Shown: in pieces, positions 43,138 to 54,538 of the stretch | Numbering within the stretch: the stretch's first letter is position 1 | Layout of the letters: each line of letters starts with the position of its first letter | NCBI GenBank assembly: GCA_002707365.1 | Contig: PAMQ01000018.1 | Coordinates: 1 to 64,000 of the forward strand | DNA length: 64,000 bases | Reading direction: 5' to 3' | Source: Trueperaceae bacterium | GTDB taxonomy: Bacteria > Deinococcota > Deinococci > Deinococcales > Trueperaceae | Translations under genes and position numbers: made by a program | The notes under the pieces: model-generated | Told to the model about the DNA's origin: nothing | The model's input: the letters and a program-made list of their open reading frames with translations, nothing else | The model's database searches: none

Positions 43138-46100
43138 ATGACTCATCAGAGATTCCCACAAAAAATAGGGCTCTACGACCCTAGCAACGAAAAAGAAAGT
43201 TGTGGCGTAGGATTCGTAGCGGACATCAAGGGCCGCCGGAGTCACCAAATACTTCTCGACGCTAGAGAAATGCTTGACAATATGAGCCACAGAGGGGCCT
43301 GTGGCTGCGAACCCAACACCGGAGACGGGGCAGGATTCCTTACAGCACTACCCCACGAGTTCCTTTCCAAAGTAGCAATCAAGGACCTAGGAACTACACT
43401 ACCCTCCCCAGGTAAGTTTGCTGCCGGCAACATCTTTTTGCCTCGCAACAACGAATTTAGACAACAATGCAAAAACAAGGTAGCCGACATCATCGAAGCT
43501 CAGGGCCAAGAATTGATCGGTTGGCGTACGGTACCCACAAGACCCGACAAAGCTGATATTGGGCCAGCAGCGCGAAATAGCGAACCCGTGATCGAACAAC
43601 TATTCGTAGGTTCTTCAGCTGACCTTGAAGGCGATTCTTTCGAACGACAGCTGTACATAATAAGAAAACTTATCAGCCGTCAATTACGTACCTTAGACCA
43701 CGACGAAGCAAAAGATTTTTACGTTTGTAGTCTTTCTACTAACGTAATTATTTACAAGGGCCAGCTCATGAGCGAACAGGTGGTTCCATATTTTGCAGAC
43801 CTCGAGGACCCTGCCTACACCAGTCACCTGGCAATGGTTCATTCACGTTTCTCAACCAATACCTTCCCCTCTTGGGACCGAGCTCAACCCAATCGTTTCA
43901 TGTCTCACAATGGAGAGATCAATACCTTACGAGGAAACATGAATTGGATGGCCGCACGTGAGGGAGTAGCCCAGTCAGAGTTTTTTGGTGAAGACCTCGA
44001 AAAATGCTTCCCGATTTGCGAGCCTGATTGTTCCGACTCAGGAACTTTCGACAATGTCCTAGAATTTCTCCTCATGGCCGGAAGGACACTACCTGAGGCC
44101 ATCATGATGATGATCCCTGAAGCGTGGCAGGGTCATCAGGAAATGTACCAGGCAAAACGCGATTTCTACGAATACCACTCCGCCCTAATGGAACGCTGGG
44201 ACGGACCCGCATCAATAGCATTCACTGACGGTCACTACATAGGTGCAGTTCTAGATCGCAATGGACTCAGGCCAAGCCGATACTACGTAACGCATGACGA
44301 CAAAGTTGTAATGGCTTCTGAGGTTGGCGTCCTTAATATCCCGCCAGAAAACATCAAGCTTAAAGGCAGACTACAACCCGGTCGAATGTTTCTCGTAGAT
44401 TTCGAGCAAGGCAAAATAATTGACGATCACGAATTAAAACGAGATCTCTCTGACCGCAGGCCTTACGGAGGTTGGCTAAAGAATCAAACCCTCGAGCTTA
44501 AGAACTTCCCCATAGTAGAAGTACCAGAGCACCTTGAAGGCCCTGAGCTCATAAGCCTCATGCAGGCCTTCGGATATACGGTTGAGACCCTTTCTTTCAT
44601 GCTTGCCCCACTCGTAACGGAAAAACGCGACCCAGTTGGCTCCATGGGTAACGACTCGGCACTAGCTTGCCTATCGGACCAACCGAGAATGATTTACGAC
44701 TACTTCAAACAACTCTTTGCCCAAGTAACCAACCCTGCAATCGATTCTATTCGCGAAGAATCGGTCATGTCACTAGAATGTTTCATAGGACCCGAGGGCA
44801 ACCTCCTAGAGACCACCGAATTGCAAGCAGCCCGCCTCAGAATGCCCCACCCTATACTCACTAATGAAGAGCTCGCTGCTCTACAGGCAGAAAACAAAAG
44901 TAGCTGGCAGACTAAAACCATCGACATAACCTACCCATTAACAGATGGTAAAGCCGGTCTATCCTCGACACTAGAAAAAATATCTAAGGAGGCTGAAGAA
45001 GCAATTGATGCAGGTTTCAGCCTAGTTGTACTTTCGGACCGCACTGCCAATCAAGAACGCGTACCTATAAGCACTTTACTTGCCTGCGGCGCAGTGCATC
45101 ACCACTTAATTAAACAAGCAAAGCGCACCAGGATAGGCATTATTCTCGAAACTGCCGAGGCTCGCGAAGTCCACCATCACTGCCTTCTTATAGGCTACGG
45201 GGCCGACGGCATCAACCCATACCTGGCTTTCGACGCCTTAAGGAAATGCAGGGACGACAACGTCTTAACTGACGATATGAGCGACAAAGAAATCGTAGAA
45301 GGGTACCGAAAGGGCGTTGCCAAAGGATTACTTAAGGTAATGGCCAAAATGGGTATCTCTACCCTGCAGAGCTACAAGGGTGCACAAATTTTCGAAGCTG
45401 TAGGCATACGTGACGAGGTTATTAACCGGTGTTTTGAAGGCACGGCCAGCAGGATACAAGGCGTTGGTTTTGACGTCCTCGCTACCGAAGCCCTGCGGAG
45501 GCACAGTGTCGGCTTTCCCCCTAACAATCAAACCCAAACCCTTGTCCTTGATAACCCCGGTGAATACCACTGGCGTTCCCAGGGCGAGAGGCACATGTGG
45601 AACCCTGATAGCATAGCTGCCATCCAGGTCGCTGCTCGAGAAAACAGCACTGATGCCTACACGAAGTTTGCCAAACTAGTGAACGACAGTGACCGGAGTC
45701 GCTGCACACTACGTGGTCTACTCGAATTCAACTTCGAGGCGTCGGGTGACCCGATTCCCCTTGAGGAAGTAGAACCTGCTAGTGAGATTGTTAAGCGCTT
45801 CTGCACAGGAGCAATGAGTTTTGGATCTATTTCTGCGGAGGCGCACGAGACCCTAGCTGTTGCAATGAATAGGCTAGGAGGAAAGTCAAATACTGGCGAA
45901 GGAGGCGAAGACCCCAAACGCTTTATTACCATGCCAAATGGTGACTCACGACGGTCAGCCATCAAACAGGTTGCCTCCGGAAGGTTCGGCGTTACCATTT
46001 GGTACCTGACGAACGCAGACGAACTACAAATAAAGATTGCTCAGGGAGCTAAACCCGGCGAGGGCGGCGAGTTACCTGGCCACAAGGTAGATGAAGTTAT

Positions 46101-47712
46101 AGCCAAGACCCGATACTCGACACCAGGCGTTGGCCTAATTAGCCCGCCTCCTCACCACGACATTTATTCTATCGAGGACCTCAAACAACTCATCCATGAC
46201 CTCAAGAACGCTAACCGAGCTGCTCGAATAAGTGTAAAGCTCGTTTCAGAAGTGGGAGTCGGAACTGTTGCTGCTGGGGTCGCTAAAGCATACTCTGACC
46301 ACATACTCATCAGCGGGCATGATGGCGGTACGGGTGCATCGCCACTCACCAGCATCAAACATGCAGGACTTCCTTGGGAACTTGGTCTAGCAGAGACTCA
46401 CCAAACGCTTGTACTTAACGACCTAAGATCACGTGTGGTTCTTCAAACTGATGGCCAACTAAAGACTGGCCGCGATGTTACGATAGCTGCCCTTCTTGGT
46501 GCCGAGGAATTTGGTTTCGCTACTGCCCCACTGATTACACTCGGCTGCATCATGATGAGAAAGTGTCACCTGAACACATGTCCAGTCGGAATTGCTACTC
46601 AGGATCCTGAACTGAGAAAGAAATTCACTGGGCTTCCAGAACACGTGGTGAACTACCTCTTTATGGTCGCCGAAGATGCTAGGCAACATATGGCTTCTCT
46701 AGGCTTTAGGACTATTAACGAAATGGTAGGTCACGTCGAATGCTTGCGATCCGACGCCGCAATAGAACATTGGAAAGCCGATGGTTTAGATCTCACTCCG
46801 TTGCTTACACCAGCACAAAAACCCCACGAGGCGGTAGATGTTTACTGCACAACTGAACAAGACCACGGACTCGAAGCTGCTCTTGACCAGCAACTACTCA
46901 CCCTATGCAGCCCGGCGATTGAAAGGGGCGAGAAGGTCAATTTAGAACTTCCAATTGTGAATACAAACCGAACGGTGGGAACAATTCTAAGCAATGAAAT
47001 AGCCAAAGCACATGGCGAGAATTGCCTACCGGACGGCACTATCAACATACGGTTTAACGGCTCAGCAGGGCAGAGCTTCGGAGCTTTCCTCGCTAGGGGA
47101 GTCACTCTAGAACTAGAAGGCGATGCTAACGACTATGTTGGTAAGGGCCTATCGGGAGGTCGGATTGTTACCTACCCCCCACGAAACTCAACCTTTGTTG
47201 CTGAAGAAAACATCATCGTAGGTAATGTAGTGCTCTACGGAGCCACAGGAGGTGATGCTTTCTTCAGAGGCCGTGCCGCAGAAAGATTCTGCGTACGAAA
47301 CTCAGGTGCCAACGCGGTAATAGAGGGAGTTGGAGATCACGGTTGTGAATACATGACTGGTGGTCGGGTAGTCATCCTAGGTTCAACTGGAAGAAACTTT
47401 GCTGCCGGAATGAGTGGCGGAGTCGCCTATGTTCTAGACCACGAAGGTAATCTCGAGAAGAACTGCAACCTAGAGACGGTCGCCCTGGAAAAGGTTGAAG
47501 GTCCTGAAGAAATCATTGAATTGAAGAACCTAATTACTAAACACTGGCAGTTTACGCGGTCCTCAATCGCTTCACAAATCCTCGAAACTTGGGAAGATAC
47601 TCTGCCAAGTTTCGTCAAGGTAATGCCCATTGATTACAAACGGGTGCTGGAAGCCAGACAGATCAACGCAGCTTGTGCTGAAGAACAACCTTTAGCCGGA
47701 ATGGAAATCTGA
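43138..47712 (+). CDS. gltB: Glutamate synthase (GOGAT) large subunit
   Basis: A 1524-residue enzyme making two glutamates from glutamine and 2-oxoglutarate. The N-terminal glutamine amidotransferase nucleophile is Cys22 in [14 protein letters not shown], so a 21-residue propeptide should be removed. The synthase domain includes [39 protein letters not shown] and [13 protein letters not shown]. The [3Fe-4S] cluster motif is [17 protein letters not shown]. The C-terminal beta-helix has GLSGGRIV and GGRVVILG repeats. Only one base separates its stop from gltD. It is divergent from a LysR gene, the likely regulator. Full length, no damage seen. Confidence 0.98.
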   Translation: MTHQRFPQKIGLYDPSNEKESCGVGFVADIKGRRSHQILLDAREMLDNMSHRGACGCEPNTGDGAGFLTALPHEFLSKVAIKDLGTTLPSPGKFAAGNIFLPRNNEFRQQCKNKVADIIEAQGQELIGWRTVPTRPDKADIGPAARNSEPVIEQLFVGSSADLEGDSFERQLYIIRKLISRQLRTLDHDEAKDFYVCSLSTNVIIYKGQLMSEQVVPYFADLEDPAYTSHLAMVHSRFSTNTFPSWDRAQPNRFMSHNGEINTLRGNMNWMAAREGVAQSEFFGEDLEKCFPICEPDCSDSGTFDNVLEFLLMAGRTLPEAIMMMIPEAWQGHQEMYQAKRDFYEYHSALMERWDGPASIAFTDGHYIGAVLDRNGLRPSRYYVTHDDKVVMASEVGVLNIPPENIKLKGRLQPGRMFLVDFEQGKIIDDHELKRDLSDRRPYGGWLKNQTLELKNFPIVEVPEHLEGPELISLMQAFGYTVETLSFMLAPLVTEKRDPVGSMGNDSALACLSDQPRMIYDYFKQLFAQVTNPAIDSIREESVMSLECFIGPEGNLLETTELQAARLRMPHPILTNEELAALQAENKSSWQTKTIDITYPLTDGKAGLSSTLEKISKEAEEAIDAGFSLVVLSDRTANQERVPISTLLACGAVHHHLIKQAKRTRIGIILETAEAREVHHHCLLIGYGADGINPYLAFDALRKCRDDNVLTDDMSDKEIVEGYRKGVAKGLLKVMAKMGISTLQSYKGAQIFEAVGIRDEVINRCFEGTASRIQGVGFDVLATEALRRHSVGFPPNNQTQTLVLDNPGEYHWRSQGERHMWNPDSIAAIQVAARENSTDAYTKFAKLVNDSDRSRCTLRGLLEFNFEASGDPIPLEEVEPASEIVKRFCTGAMSFGSISAEAHETLAVAMNRLGGKSNTGEGGEDPKRFITMPNGDSRRSAIKQVASGRFGVTIWYLTNADELQIKIAQGAKPGEGGELPGHKVDEVIAKTRYSTPGVGLISPPPHHDIYSIEDLKQLIHDLKNANRAARISVKLVSEVGVGTVAAGVAKAYSDHILISGHDGGTGASPLTSIKHAGLPWELGLAETHQTLVLNDLRSRVVLQTDGQLKTGRDVTIAALLGAEEFGFATAPLITLGCIMMRKCHLNTCPVGIATQDPELRKKFTGLPEHVVNYLFMVAEDARQHMASLGFRTINEMVGHVECLRSDAAIEHWKADGLDLTPLLTPAQKPHEAVDVYCTTEQDHGLEAALDQQLLTLCSPAIERGEKVNLELPIVNTNRTVGTILSNEIAKAHGENCLPDGTINIRFNGSAGQSFGAFLARGVTLELEGDANDYVGKGLSGGRIVTYPPRNSTFVAEENIIVGNVVLYGATGGDAFFRGRAAERFCVRNSGANAVIEGVGDHGCEYMTGGRVVILGSTGRNFAAGMSGGVAYVLDHEGNLEKNCNLETVALEKVEGPEEIIELKNLITKHWQFTRSSIASQILETWEDTLPSFVKVMPIDYKRVLEARQINAACAEEQPLAGMEI

Positions 47713-47713
47713 A

Positions 47714-49177
47714 ATGGGAAAAGTAACAGGATTTAAAGAATTCGCTCGCCAGCCTGTGCCTTACACGGATCCGATGGAACGCCTCAAAAATTATGACGAG
47801 TTCCTAGCTAACGTTCCCGAGTCACACTTAAAAACCCAAGGAGCTCGGTGCATGGATTGTGGCGTTCCTTTTTGTCAATCGGATACTGGTTGCCCAGTTG
47901 ACAATCTCATTCCAGAATGGAATCACCTGGTTTACCAAGGCCGTTGGCGGGAGGCGCTTGAGCGGCTCCACAAAACTAATAATTTTCCTGAATTTACGGG
48001 AAGAGTATGCCCCGCCCCCTGCGAAGGCTCCTGCGTCCTGGGCATTACTGACCCTCCTGTCACCATTAAGAACATTGAGAACGCAATCGTTGATCGTGGT
48101 TTTGCTGAGGGTTGGATAACTGCTGAACCACCTGCGGAAAGATCAGGAAAAAAAGTTGCAGTTATAGGCTCGGGACCAGCTGGACTTGCCTGTGCTGCTC
48201 AACTGAACAAGGCCGGACATATAGTGACAGTCTATGAGAGGGCGAACCGAATCGGTGGTCTCCTCATGTACGGCATTCCTAACATGAAGCTAGACAAGAG
48301 TACAGTTGACCGCCGAGTGAATCTCCTCCGTGACGAGGGAATAGAGTTTGTTACCGACGCACATGTCGGTGTTAACGTCGATATTCAGGAACTACGTGAC
48401 ACTAATGACGCCATTGCTCTTTGTTGTGGAGCTACCTCACCCCGGGACCTGCCCATACCAGGACGGGATCTTTCTGGCGTTCATTTCGCTGTTGAATTCC
48501 TGACCCTTAATACAAATAGTTTGCTTAATTCTAATCTGCAAGATGGTAACTTCATTAGCGCCCGGAATAAGAATGTGATCGTCATTGGTGGTGGTGATAC
48601 AGGGACAGACTGTATCGGCACTTCAATGCGGCATGGTTGTTCTAGTCTGGTGAATTTTGAACTTCTACCCAAACCACCAGATAACCGTGGTTCCGACAAC
48701 CCCTGGCCAGAATGGCCGAGGATCTTCAGAGTCGACTACGGTCATGCTGAAGTGGAAGCAAAATTTGGTAACGACCCGAGAGAGTACTGCATTTTGAGTA
48801 AAGAGTTCATAGCTGATGGAAAAGGAAACGTGAAGGGTATACGAACCGTCCAAGTTGAGTGGAACAAAGATGATTCGGGACGTTTCCAGATGAGTGAGGT
48901 TCCCGGCAGCGAAAAGGAATTCAAAGCTGACCTAGTGCTCCTTGCCATGGGTTTCCTCGGTCCCGAGGAAACAATTGTTGAAAAGTTAGGCATGGAAACT
49001 GATGCTCGTAGTAATTTTAAAGCCGATTACGGTACGTATGCTACGAGTATCGATGGGGTTTTTGCTGCTGGAGATTGCCGCAGAGGACAATCTTTAGTTG
49101 TTTGGGCCATTAATGAAGGACGGGGAGCAGCTAAAGCAGTCGACAACTATCTTATGGGTTCAACGAATTTGCCCTGA
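47714..49177 (+). CDS. gltD: Glutamate synthase small subunit
   Basis: A 487-residue NADPH-dependent oxidoreductase subunit that feeds electrons to GltB. The N-terminal iron-sulfur region has [19 protein letters not shown] and [15 protein letters not shown] binds at [19 protein letters not shown] and NADPH at [15 protein letters not shown]. The C-terminal [18 protein letters not shown] closes the FAD site. It starts one base after the gltB stop, so the subunits are coupled. A hairpin at 49204-49234 lies just downstream. Confidence 0.98.
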   Translation: MGKVTGFKEFARQPVPYTDPMERLKNYDEFLANVPESHLKTQGARCMDCGVPFCQSDTGCPVDNLIPEWNHLVYQGRWREALERLHKTNNFPEFTGRVCPAPCEGSCVLGITDPPVTIKNIENAIVDRGFAEGWITAEPPAERSGKKVAVIGSGPAGLACAAQLNKAGHIVTVYERANRIGGLLMYGIPNMKLDKSTVDRRVNLLRDEGIEFVTDAHVGVNVDIQELRDTNDAIALCCGATSPRDLPIPGRDLSGVHFAVEFLTLNTNSLLNSNLQDGNFISARNKNVIVIGGGDTGTDCIGTSMRHGCSSLVNFELLPKPPDNRGSDNPWPEWPRIFRVDYGHAEVEAKFGNDPREYCILSKEFIADGKGNVKGIRTVQVEWNKDDSGRFQMSEVPGSEKEFKADLVLLAMGFLGPEETIVEKLGMETDARSNFKADYGTYATSIDGVFAAGDCRRGQSLVVWAINEGRGAAKAVDNYLMGSTNLP

Positions 49178-49203
49178 TTGATATTTGAAGATTCTGTCAT
49201 ACC

Positions 49204-49234
49204 ACTGAAACACCACGATTCTTGGCGTTTCAGT
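49204..49234. terminator. Hairpin between convergent gltD and MATE-like genes
   Basis: ACTGAAAC (49204-49211) and GTTTCAGT (49227-49234) pair perfectly, with an inner CCA/TGG pair and a seven-base loop. There is no strong T-run on either side, but its place between two convergent stops supports a bidirectional terminator. Confidence 0.6.
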
Positions 49235-49249
49235 CCGTCGCTTTAGATA

Positions 49250-50608
49250 CTAATTTTGGGTGACGTTTGCGTCTCGACGTAAGATTTCTTGCCTAACTGA
49301 TCTTCCCGCGTACCAAAGCATCCCGCTCCTCAGAAAACCACCGATAGCTAAAGCTAATAAGCAAACAGTAATACCAGACCAGGAGCCTATCGCGATTCCA
49401 CCGATTATCAGTAAGAAGGCACATATCAGCGAAAGTAGAATTGCCAAGGTAATTCCGCGTGTTCGCCGTCCATTCATTAAAGTTCCAGATGATAACGAGT
49501 CAAACACCGCAAGTCCCGGCATCAATGACATTATCCACAGGCTTCGACGTGCCTCAACAACAAGATATTCCGGAAGGGCAAGAACATCTCGGAACCAATA
49601 AAGTGAGATGGGAGTTACATTGAAAAGAAAGAGAAAAACAATTAGAGCCAATCCTAATTTCATTGTGAAGCGGTGAAAGACACGAAGGGAACGAGGTTCA
49701 TCTAGAAGAACTACGACAACCTCTACATAGGCATGGGCTGCACTTGTGAAGACGGTAAGCATACCTATGATGATGGGCCATATCGCTAGTGATGAGACAG
49801 GGTCAGGCATGCGACTCAAAGCTGCAGCTACCATAGGTTGAACCGTTACCCCAATAAGAATGGTCAGTACGAGCGGAGTGAAGAAATCTAGTATAGGAGC
49901 TATTGTTAATGGGCTTTCAGGTGGAGGGGCATTACTGAGTTGATTGCGGAGGATAGGTTTCACTCTTAGGACGGCATAGATTGCTTCGCCGAAGACACCT
50001 GCTGTGAAAGTCGCACTCGCCAGGATGATACCCTCAACGTCAGGAAAGAACTGGAAGAAAATAACCAGAACTACTGCTTCTATCCCCAAGCGGATCCCCG
50101 AGCTTATAGTGACAGATCGCGAGAACCCAAAGCGGATAAGAACACCGTGAATCAACCGTCTTACGCCAACTGCTGCAATGAATGGAAGAAGAATACGAAG
50201 GCCAGTGCGGGCGGGTTCAAATAACTCATCAGGTATCCCAAGAAGCCCTTTAACGAGAATCCCGTAAAGAGGAGTAAAAGCGATCGCAGCATGAAGGCTC
50301 GTTAAGATTGCTACCAGCACTAAGGAGAAATTAAGGAGCTTCCGAAAAGAGTGTACGTCTTTACTAAAAGATGTAGAGGTTGGCAAGAGAGCTAGCGCCG
50401 GTGAACCTAAAAGTAAAACTATAGGGAATGCGATCCCCCATGCCGCTAGATTAATCTCAGGATTAGCAGTGCGGGCTATGAAAGCTGCTAGTAGAGGACC
50501 TTCGACTGTTATGAGTAACCAGCTCGCAGCAAGGGGCCACCAGGTGCTCAGAATACGTTTTTGGTTAAGCGGTAATTTGGCAGAAATTTTAATATCTCTA
50601 ACTGGCAT
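49250..50608 (-). CDS. Polytopic transporter, MATE/MOP-like
   Basis: A 452-residue inner-membrane protein with about twelve hydrophobic helices. The N-terminal half starts TWWPLAASWLLITVEGPLL and includes IHGVLIRFGFSRSVTISSGI. The C-terminal half repeats a related pattern (FTPLVLTILIGVTVQPMVAA). Two-fold repetition and few charged loops fit the MOP superfamily (MATE, MurJ or ANKH-like exporters). The ANKH-like branch is possible because of the TVEGP and GVTVQP motifs, but I cannot place it firmly. The substrate is unknown. It is followed upstream by an MFS gene on the same strand, 150 bases away. Confidence 0.65.
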   Translation of the reverse strand: MPVRDIKISAKLPLNQKRILSTWWPLAASWLLITVEGPLLAAFIARTANPEINLAAWGIAFPIVLLLGSPALALLPTSTSFSKDVHSFRKLLNFSLVLVAILTSLHAAIAFTPLYGILVKGLLGIPDELFEPARTGLRILLPFIAAVGVRRLIHGVLIRFGFSRSVTISSGIRLGIEAVVLVIFFQFFPDVEGIILASATFTAGVFGEAIYAVLRVKPILRNQLSNAPPPESPLTIAPILDFFTPLVLTILIGVTVQPMVAAALSRMPDPVSSLAIWPIIIGMLTVFTSAAHAYVEVVVVLLDEPRSLRVFHRFTMKLGLALIVFLFLFNVTPISLYWFRDVLALPEYLVVEARRSLWIMSLMPGLAVFDSLSSGTLMNGRRTRGITLAILLSLICAFLLIIGGIAIGSWSGITVCLLALAIGGFLRSGMLWYAGRSVRQEILRRDANVTQN

Positions 50609-50759
50609 TAAGCCTAAATTTGATTGGGGCGGTTACCTAATTCAAAACTCATTACGGGGTGATTATTACTCTGTTCTAGTTCGTGAAAATCAAACACGAC
50701 CCGAGCAGACTATCACGACAATCGAGAGTATGAGGCTAGGTGATTGTGATAGTCAATAT

Positions 50760-51971
50760 TTACGAGGTGTTTGTGGGACAAAAACTTGGAGCTAATCTTT
50801 GTGAGATTAGGAAAATAATTAATATCGTCGTGGCTATCAGCACCATCCCTAAACCCAGAGGAGTAGGTCCAATGGCAACATATTTACCAACGAGCGATCC
50901 TAAAAGCGTCCCGCCAATCATCTGTACAAATCCGAGAAGACCTGAGGCAACACCGGCACGGGTTTTGTGAGGATCTATGGCCAGAGTCGTGGCGTTAGTA
51001 AGAACTAAGGCAAAACAGAAGAAAAAGCTTGCAAGATTGATCGTTAGCGTAAACACCGTAGCCCAACCAAATGAAGTCTGCAAAAACATTACTACCCCAA
51101 CAACAAAGTTCAAGGCAAGGGCATAACCTAAAATACGAACGGGAGAATACTTTTTGAGAAGTAAGGCATTAATAATATTTCCGGGAAGAAGCAAACTGGC
51201 TATGGAAGCAAAGATTAGTGAAAACTGGACCTCGTTGACCTCGAAATAATTCATATAAATTCCTGGTGAAGAAACCAAATACGCGATAAGGCTGCCATGA
51301 AAAAGAGATATTATGAGAACCATTACGCTGGATTGTGGGTTTCGTAAAACACGCCACCCGTTCTGAAGAGTTACCCTCAAATCTAGTGCTCGCAAGTTCG
51401 GTTTAACAAGGGTTTCGGGTAAAGCGTAAAACACCCACAACGTTAGAGCGACAGCAACTAATGCTAAAAGCACAAAGATTGCCCGCCAGCTTACTTGGGT
51501 AAGCAGTAAAGTGCCGATCCCAGGAGCTAGTAGTGGCCCAACAGTGAACACCACCATACTGAATGAAAGGTATTGCCCAAGTTTAGCTCCTTGAAACAGG
51601 TCTCGTAATATAGCTCGAGCTAGGATAGGGCCCGTGGCAGATCCTAAACCCTGAACAAAGCGACCAATTAGTACCCAACTAAAGTTCGGAGCCGCTAAGC
51701 AAATTGCACCACCTAGACCAAAGATGACCAAGCCACCTATCAAAACCGGCCGACGACCGAAACGGTCAGCAACTGAACCTATGACTAAATGTGGAAGGGC
51801 ATGACCAAACATGAATGCAATGAGAATCAGCTGCACCTCAGATATACTGATTCCGAAACGATTTGCGATGCTAGGAAAAGCTGGGAGGACCATGTCGGTC
51901 GAAAGTGCAGCTAGCATCATCATTGAACCGATGAGTGCAACGAAAGCAAACTTTGGTTTAGAGCTATCCAT
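50760..51971 (-). CDS. Bcr/CflA-type MFS drug-efflux transporter
   Basis: A 403-residue major facilitator with twelve helices. Helix 1 reads LIGSMMMLAALSTDMVLPAFP, and the conserved loop after helix 2 is GSVADRFGRRPVLIGG (motif A). GFVQMIGGTLLGSL and the helix 5 motif GLGSATGPILARAILRDLF match Bcr/CflA exporters, which pump bicyclomycin, sulfonamides or cysteine out of cells. There is no ribosome site close to the ATG. TACACT lies 12 bases upstream. It sits next to another transporter gene; both could work in self-protection (inference). Confidence 0.9.
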   Translation of the reverse strand: MDSSKPKFAFVALIGSMMMLAALSTDMVLPAFPSIANRFGISISEVQLILIAFMFGHALPHLVIGSVADRFGRRPVLIGGLVIFGLGGAICLAAPNFSWVLIGRFVQGLGSATGPILARAILRDLFQGAKLGQYLSFSMVVFTVGPLLAPGIGTLLLTQVSWRAIFVLLALVAVALTLWVFYALPETLVKPNLRALDLRVTLQNGWRVLRNPQSSVMVLIISLFHGSLIAYLVSSPGIYMNYFEVNEVQFSLIFASIASLLLPGNIINALLLKKYSPVRILGYALALNFVVGVVMFLQTSFGWATVFTLTINLASFFFCFALVLTNATTLAIDPHKTRAGVASGLLGFVQMIGGTLLGSLVGKYVAIGPTPLGLGMVLIATTILIIFLISQRLAPSFCPTNTS

Positions 51972-52249
51972 AAGTCCGTTAAGAGTGTAACTGTTTGTTG
52001 ATACACGGTGCTCTCACGTTGTATCTGGATGAGTTAAGTTGCACCCATGCTGACAGGGAGTTAGCAGCTTAGTTTCCAGTATTCCTGCGAGCAGCTCACG
52101 TGTTGGGGAAAAGTTCTTGAGTAAGACTCAACGGTACTGGTAGTCTCTTGCAAGGTTGTTGGACCAAAGCCAAAGATATTTTGGATTTCCCAAAAAGGTT
52201 CAAATGGACATTTATGGGAAAGACCGAAACTAATTAAGGGAGGCTATCC

Positions 52250-53188
52250 ATGACTACTACTGTTCCTAGCCTGAGCTATGAAAATGGGCTAATTCGGCTT
52301 GTGGATATTGAAGTTGCTGATCCAGGTGAAGGCGAGCTCCAGGTTACAGCTGCTGTCTGTGGAATCTGTTCCTGGGATATTGCTACATGTAAACTCGGTG
52401 ATGATTTTGCCTTTCCGGCACCAGCGGGTCATGAAGGCGTCGGTTATGTGTCTAAGATCGGTCCTGGCGTAACTGGTTTCCTTGAAGGGGACCGAGTTGC
52501 CTTCGGAGGTTTCGCTAAACTCCGAAACGCTGCGGCTTCTAGAGTCCACAAAATTCCTGAATCCAAAATCCTTGATGAGCACTGGTTAGTTGAGCCTGTC
52601 TCGTGCGTAGTTACTGGGATTGATCATTGTCATATTAAACCTGGCGACCGCCTTGTTCTCATTGGTTGTGGTTTCATGGGTCAGCTTTTTCTCCAGGGTC
52701 TCCAACATACATCTGCTGAACAGGTTGTTGCTTTAGACGTGGATTCAACTCGAGTTGATCAGGCCCGGGCCCTTGGCGCTACAGAGGTATTTGACCTAAC
52801 TGAACATGACTCTTCAAGTTTGGCCGGCGAGTTAAAAGATCGCGGTGTTGATGTGGTGATCGATACTACTGGTAGCCAGCAAGGCCTCGATCTAGCAACC
52901 GATATCGTGCGAAGAGGTGGAGTTATCAATCTCTTCGGGTGGATAAAGGGAGAACGCGCAAGCTTTGATCCTAGCCGGTGGCACTTGGGTGGATTTACAG
53001 TAATTAACAGTGCACCAGCGAGCCAGATCCGTGATCCGTTCCCCGCTGCCATCCGGTTGCTTCAAAAGGGTGTTTTTGATCTTAGTCAGTTGGTGACTCA
53101 TGTTGTTCCCGTATCGGATTACCCTGCCTTGATGTCCAAGATCTTAGCCGGCGAAAAAGGCTACCTAAAAGGGGTCGTGAAGTTATGA
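52250..53188 (+). CDS. Zinc-type medium-chain dehydrogenase lacking the structural zinc loop
   Basis: A 312-residue medium-chain dehydrogenase/reductase. The catalytic metal residues are C37 (AVCGICSWD) and H61-E62 (AGHEGVGYVSKIGPG); the NAD(P) motif is VLIGCGFMGQLFLQGLQ. The four-cysteine structural-zinc loop is missing, and the protein is some 30 residues shorter than classical members. The segment DTTGSQQGLDLATDIVRRGG is typical of sorbitol/threonine-dehydrogenase relatives. AAGGGAGG precedes ATG 52250. It probably oxidises a sugar alcohol or polyol, but the substrate is not certain. Confidence 0.88.
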   Translation: MTTTVPSLSYENGLIRLVDIEVADPGEGELQVTAAVCGICSWDIATCKLGDDFAFPAPAGHEGVGYVSKIGPGVTGFLEGDRVAFGGFAKLRNAAASRVHKIPESKILDEHWLVEPVSCVVTGIDHCHIKPGDRLVLIGCGFMGQLFLQGLQHTSAEQVVALDVDSTRVDQARALGATEVFDLTEHDSSSLAGELKDRGVDVVIDTTGSQQGLDLATDIVRRGGVINLFGWIKGERASFDPSRWHLGGFTVINSAPASQIRDPFPAAIRLLQKGVFDLSQLVTHVVPVSDYPALMSKILAGEKGYLKGVVKL

Positions 53189-53335
53189 GTCAATTAACAT
53201 CATAATTAGTTTACTTGCCTCGTTAAGCATATCGATTTTTAAAACATTAATAACTAGTTGTTTTTACGTGCATGATGAACGCAAGTTTCGCGTTTCAGAC
53301 AGCAGTCATATCGGACTCTGGTTGACCGTTGCGAA

Positions 53336-54304
53336 TTATGCTGGCATGTCAACTATGATCTTTACGGCGCCATCCTCACGTGTATGAGCTAGGTTATAGG
53401 CTTCACTAACGCGGTTAAAAGGGAACCGGTGAGTGAGGATAGGTTTTACATCGACGATTCCATTTTCGATGTAAGAGAGGGCGATTTTTGTTGAGCGCTG
53501 GTCTTGTTCTCTGGAGGCATGTACGATTGCCTTAGCTGTAAGGCACTTCATGAAGAAGTTGCTGTACCGAAAGCTAAGTGTTTCCGAACGGGGTACACCG
53601 AAGAACAAAAGGAATCCGTAATCCCTGAGCAGGTCGATACCCAGATTAACAGTTTCATCCTCTCCGGCGGCCTCAATAACTACATCCGCTATCGAGCCAC
53701 CTGTGATTTCACGAATTATTTCTGCAGGTTCGGTAGTTGGCCCTAATATCGTGTGAGTAGCTCCGTACTGGCGGCTTAGTTCGAGACGATTTGGTTCAAG
53801 GTCAATAGCTATAACTCGGTTGGCTCCGAGTCGGCGAGTCATGAAGTTGAACCATAGGCCCGCTGACCCTTGGCCAATTACTACTACGTTTTTGCCTAGT
53901 AAGTTTGGTAATGCTCTGCATGCGTAGATAACGGTGCCAAGTTGTTGGGCCTGTAGAAATTCCTCTGGGGTTCGGTTTTTGGGGAGTACCAGCACGTGTT
54001 CGTATGGTGCGGAGTAGTACTCAGCCATCGCGTAATGGTCTGGTGCGAGAGTAAGAGCAACGTCACCTACTTTGATGGGTGCATTAGGATTAGCTACCGC
54101 CTCAACGATACCTATCATCTCGTGACCAGTTGCCCCAGGTGCGATTGGGTATTTCTCAGCAGGAAGATTATGAAGGTGACGCAGATCGCTCCCACAAAGT
54201 GACAACATTCTCGTTCGTATTAACGCTTTCCCTGGTTTCAGATCTGGTATAGGAGTCTCAATGATGGTTGACACTCCCGGTGCGGTGATATGAACTGCCT
54301 TCAT
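53336..54304 (-). CDS. Zinc-dependent alcohol dehydrogenase-like protein
   Basis: A 322-residue medium-chain dehydrogenase. Catalytic residues are visible as LCGSDLRHLHN (Cys and neighbouring Asp) and ATGHEMIGIVEAV; the coenzyme motif is VVVIGQGSAGLWFNFMTRRLG. Again no structural-zinc cysteines are seen. AGGAGGGAC lies directly before ATG 54304. It converges on the dehydrogenase at 52250 and is divergent from the SDR gene at 54539. The two MDR proteins here resemble each other in lacking the structural zinc and may catalyse related steps. Confidence 0.87.
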   Translation of the reverse strand: MKAVHITAPGVSTIIETPIPDLKPGKALIRTRMLSLCGSDLRHLHNLPAEKYPIAPGATGHEMIGIVEAVANPNAPIKVGDVALTLAPDHYAMAEYYSAPYEHVLVLPKNRTPEEFLQAQQLGTVIYACRALPNLLGKNVVVIGQGSAGLWFNFMTRRLGANRVIAIDLEPNRLELSRQYGATHTILGPTTEPAEIIREITGGSIADVVIEAAGEDETVNLGIDLLRDYGFLLFFGVPRSETLSFRYSNFFMKCLTAKAIVHASREQDQRSTKIALSYIENGIVDVKPILTHRFPFNRVSEAYNLAHTREDGAVKIIVDMPA

Positions 54305-54538
54305 GTCCCTCCTTGCTCAGTAAGTCTAACGACACTCTTCATAAGAACAGTAGCCTAATTGACTTGTAGTCCCAAAACGTTCCCTTGATCCTATACCTTC
54401 CGCCATAGGATATACACTGAATCTGAATTGAGTCGAAGGATTATAGTGAGGTTTTGATAATAAGCTCCCTGATGTTTACTGATTTAATACAATTCGTTAA
54501 TACGGTGGGCTGACAAATAAATTCAGGGAGGTATCAAT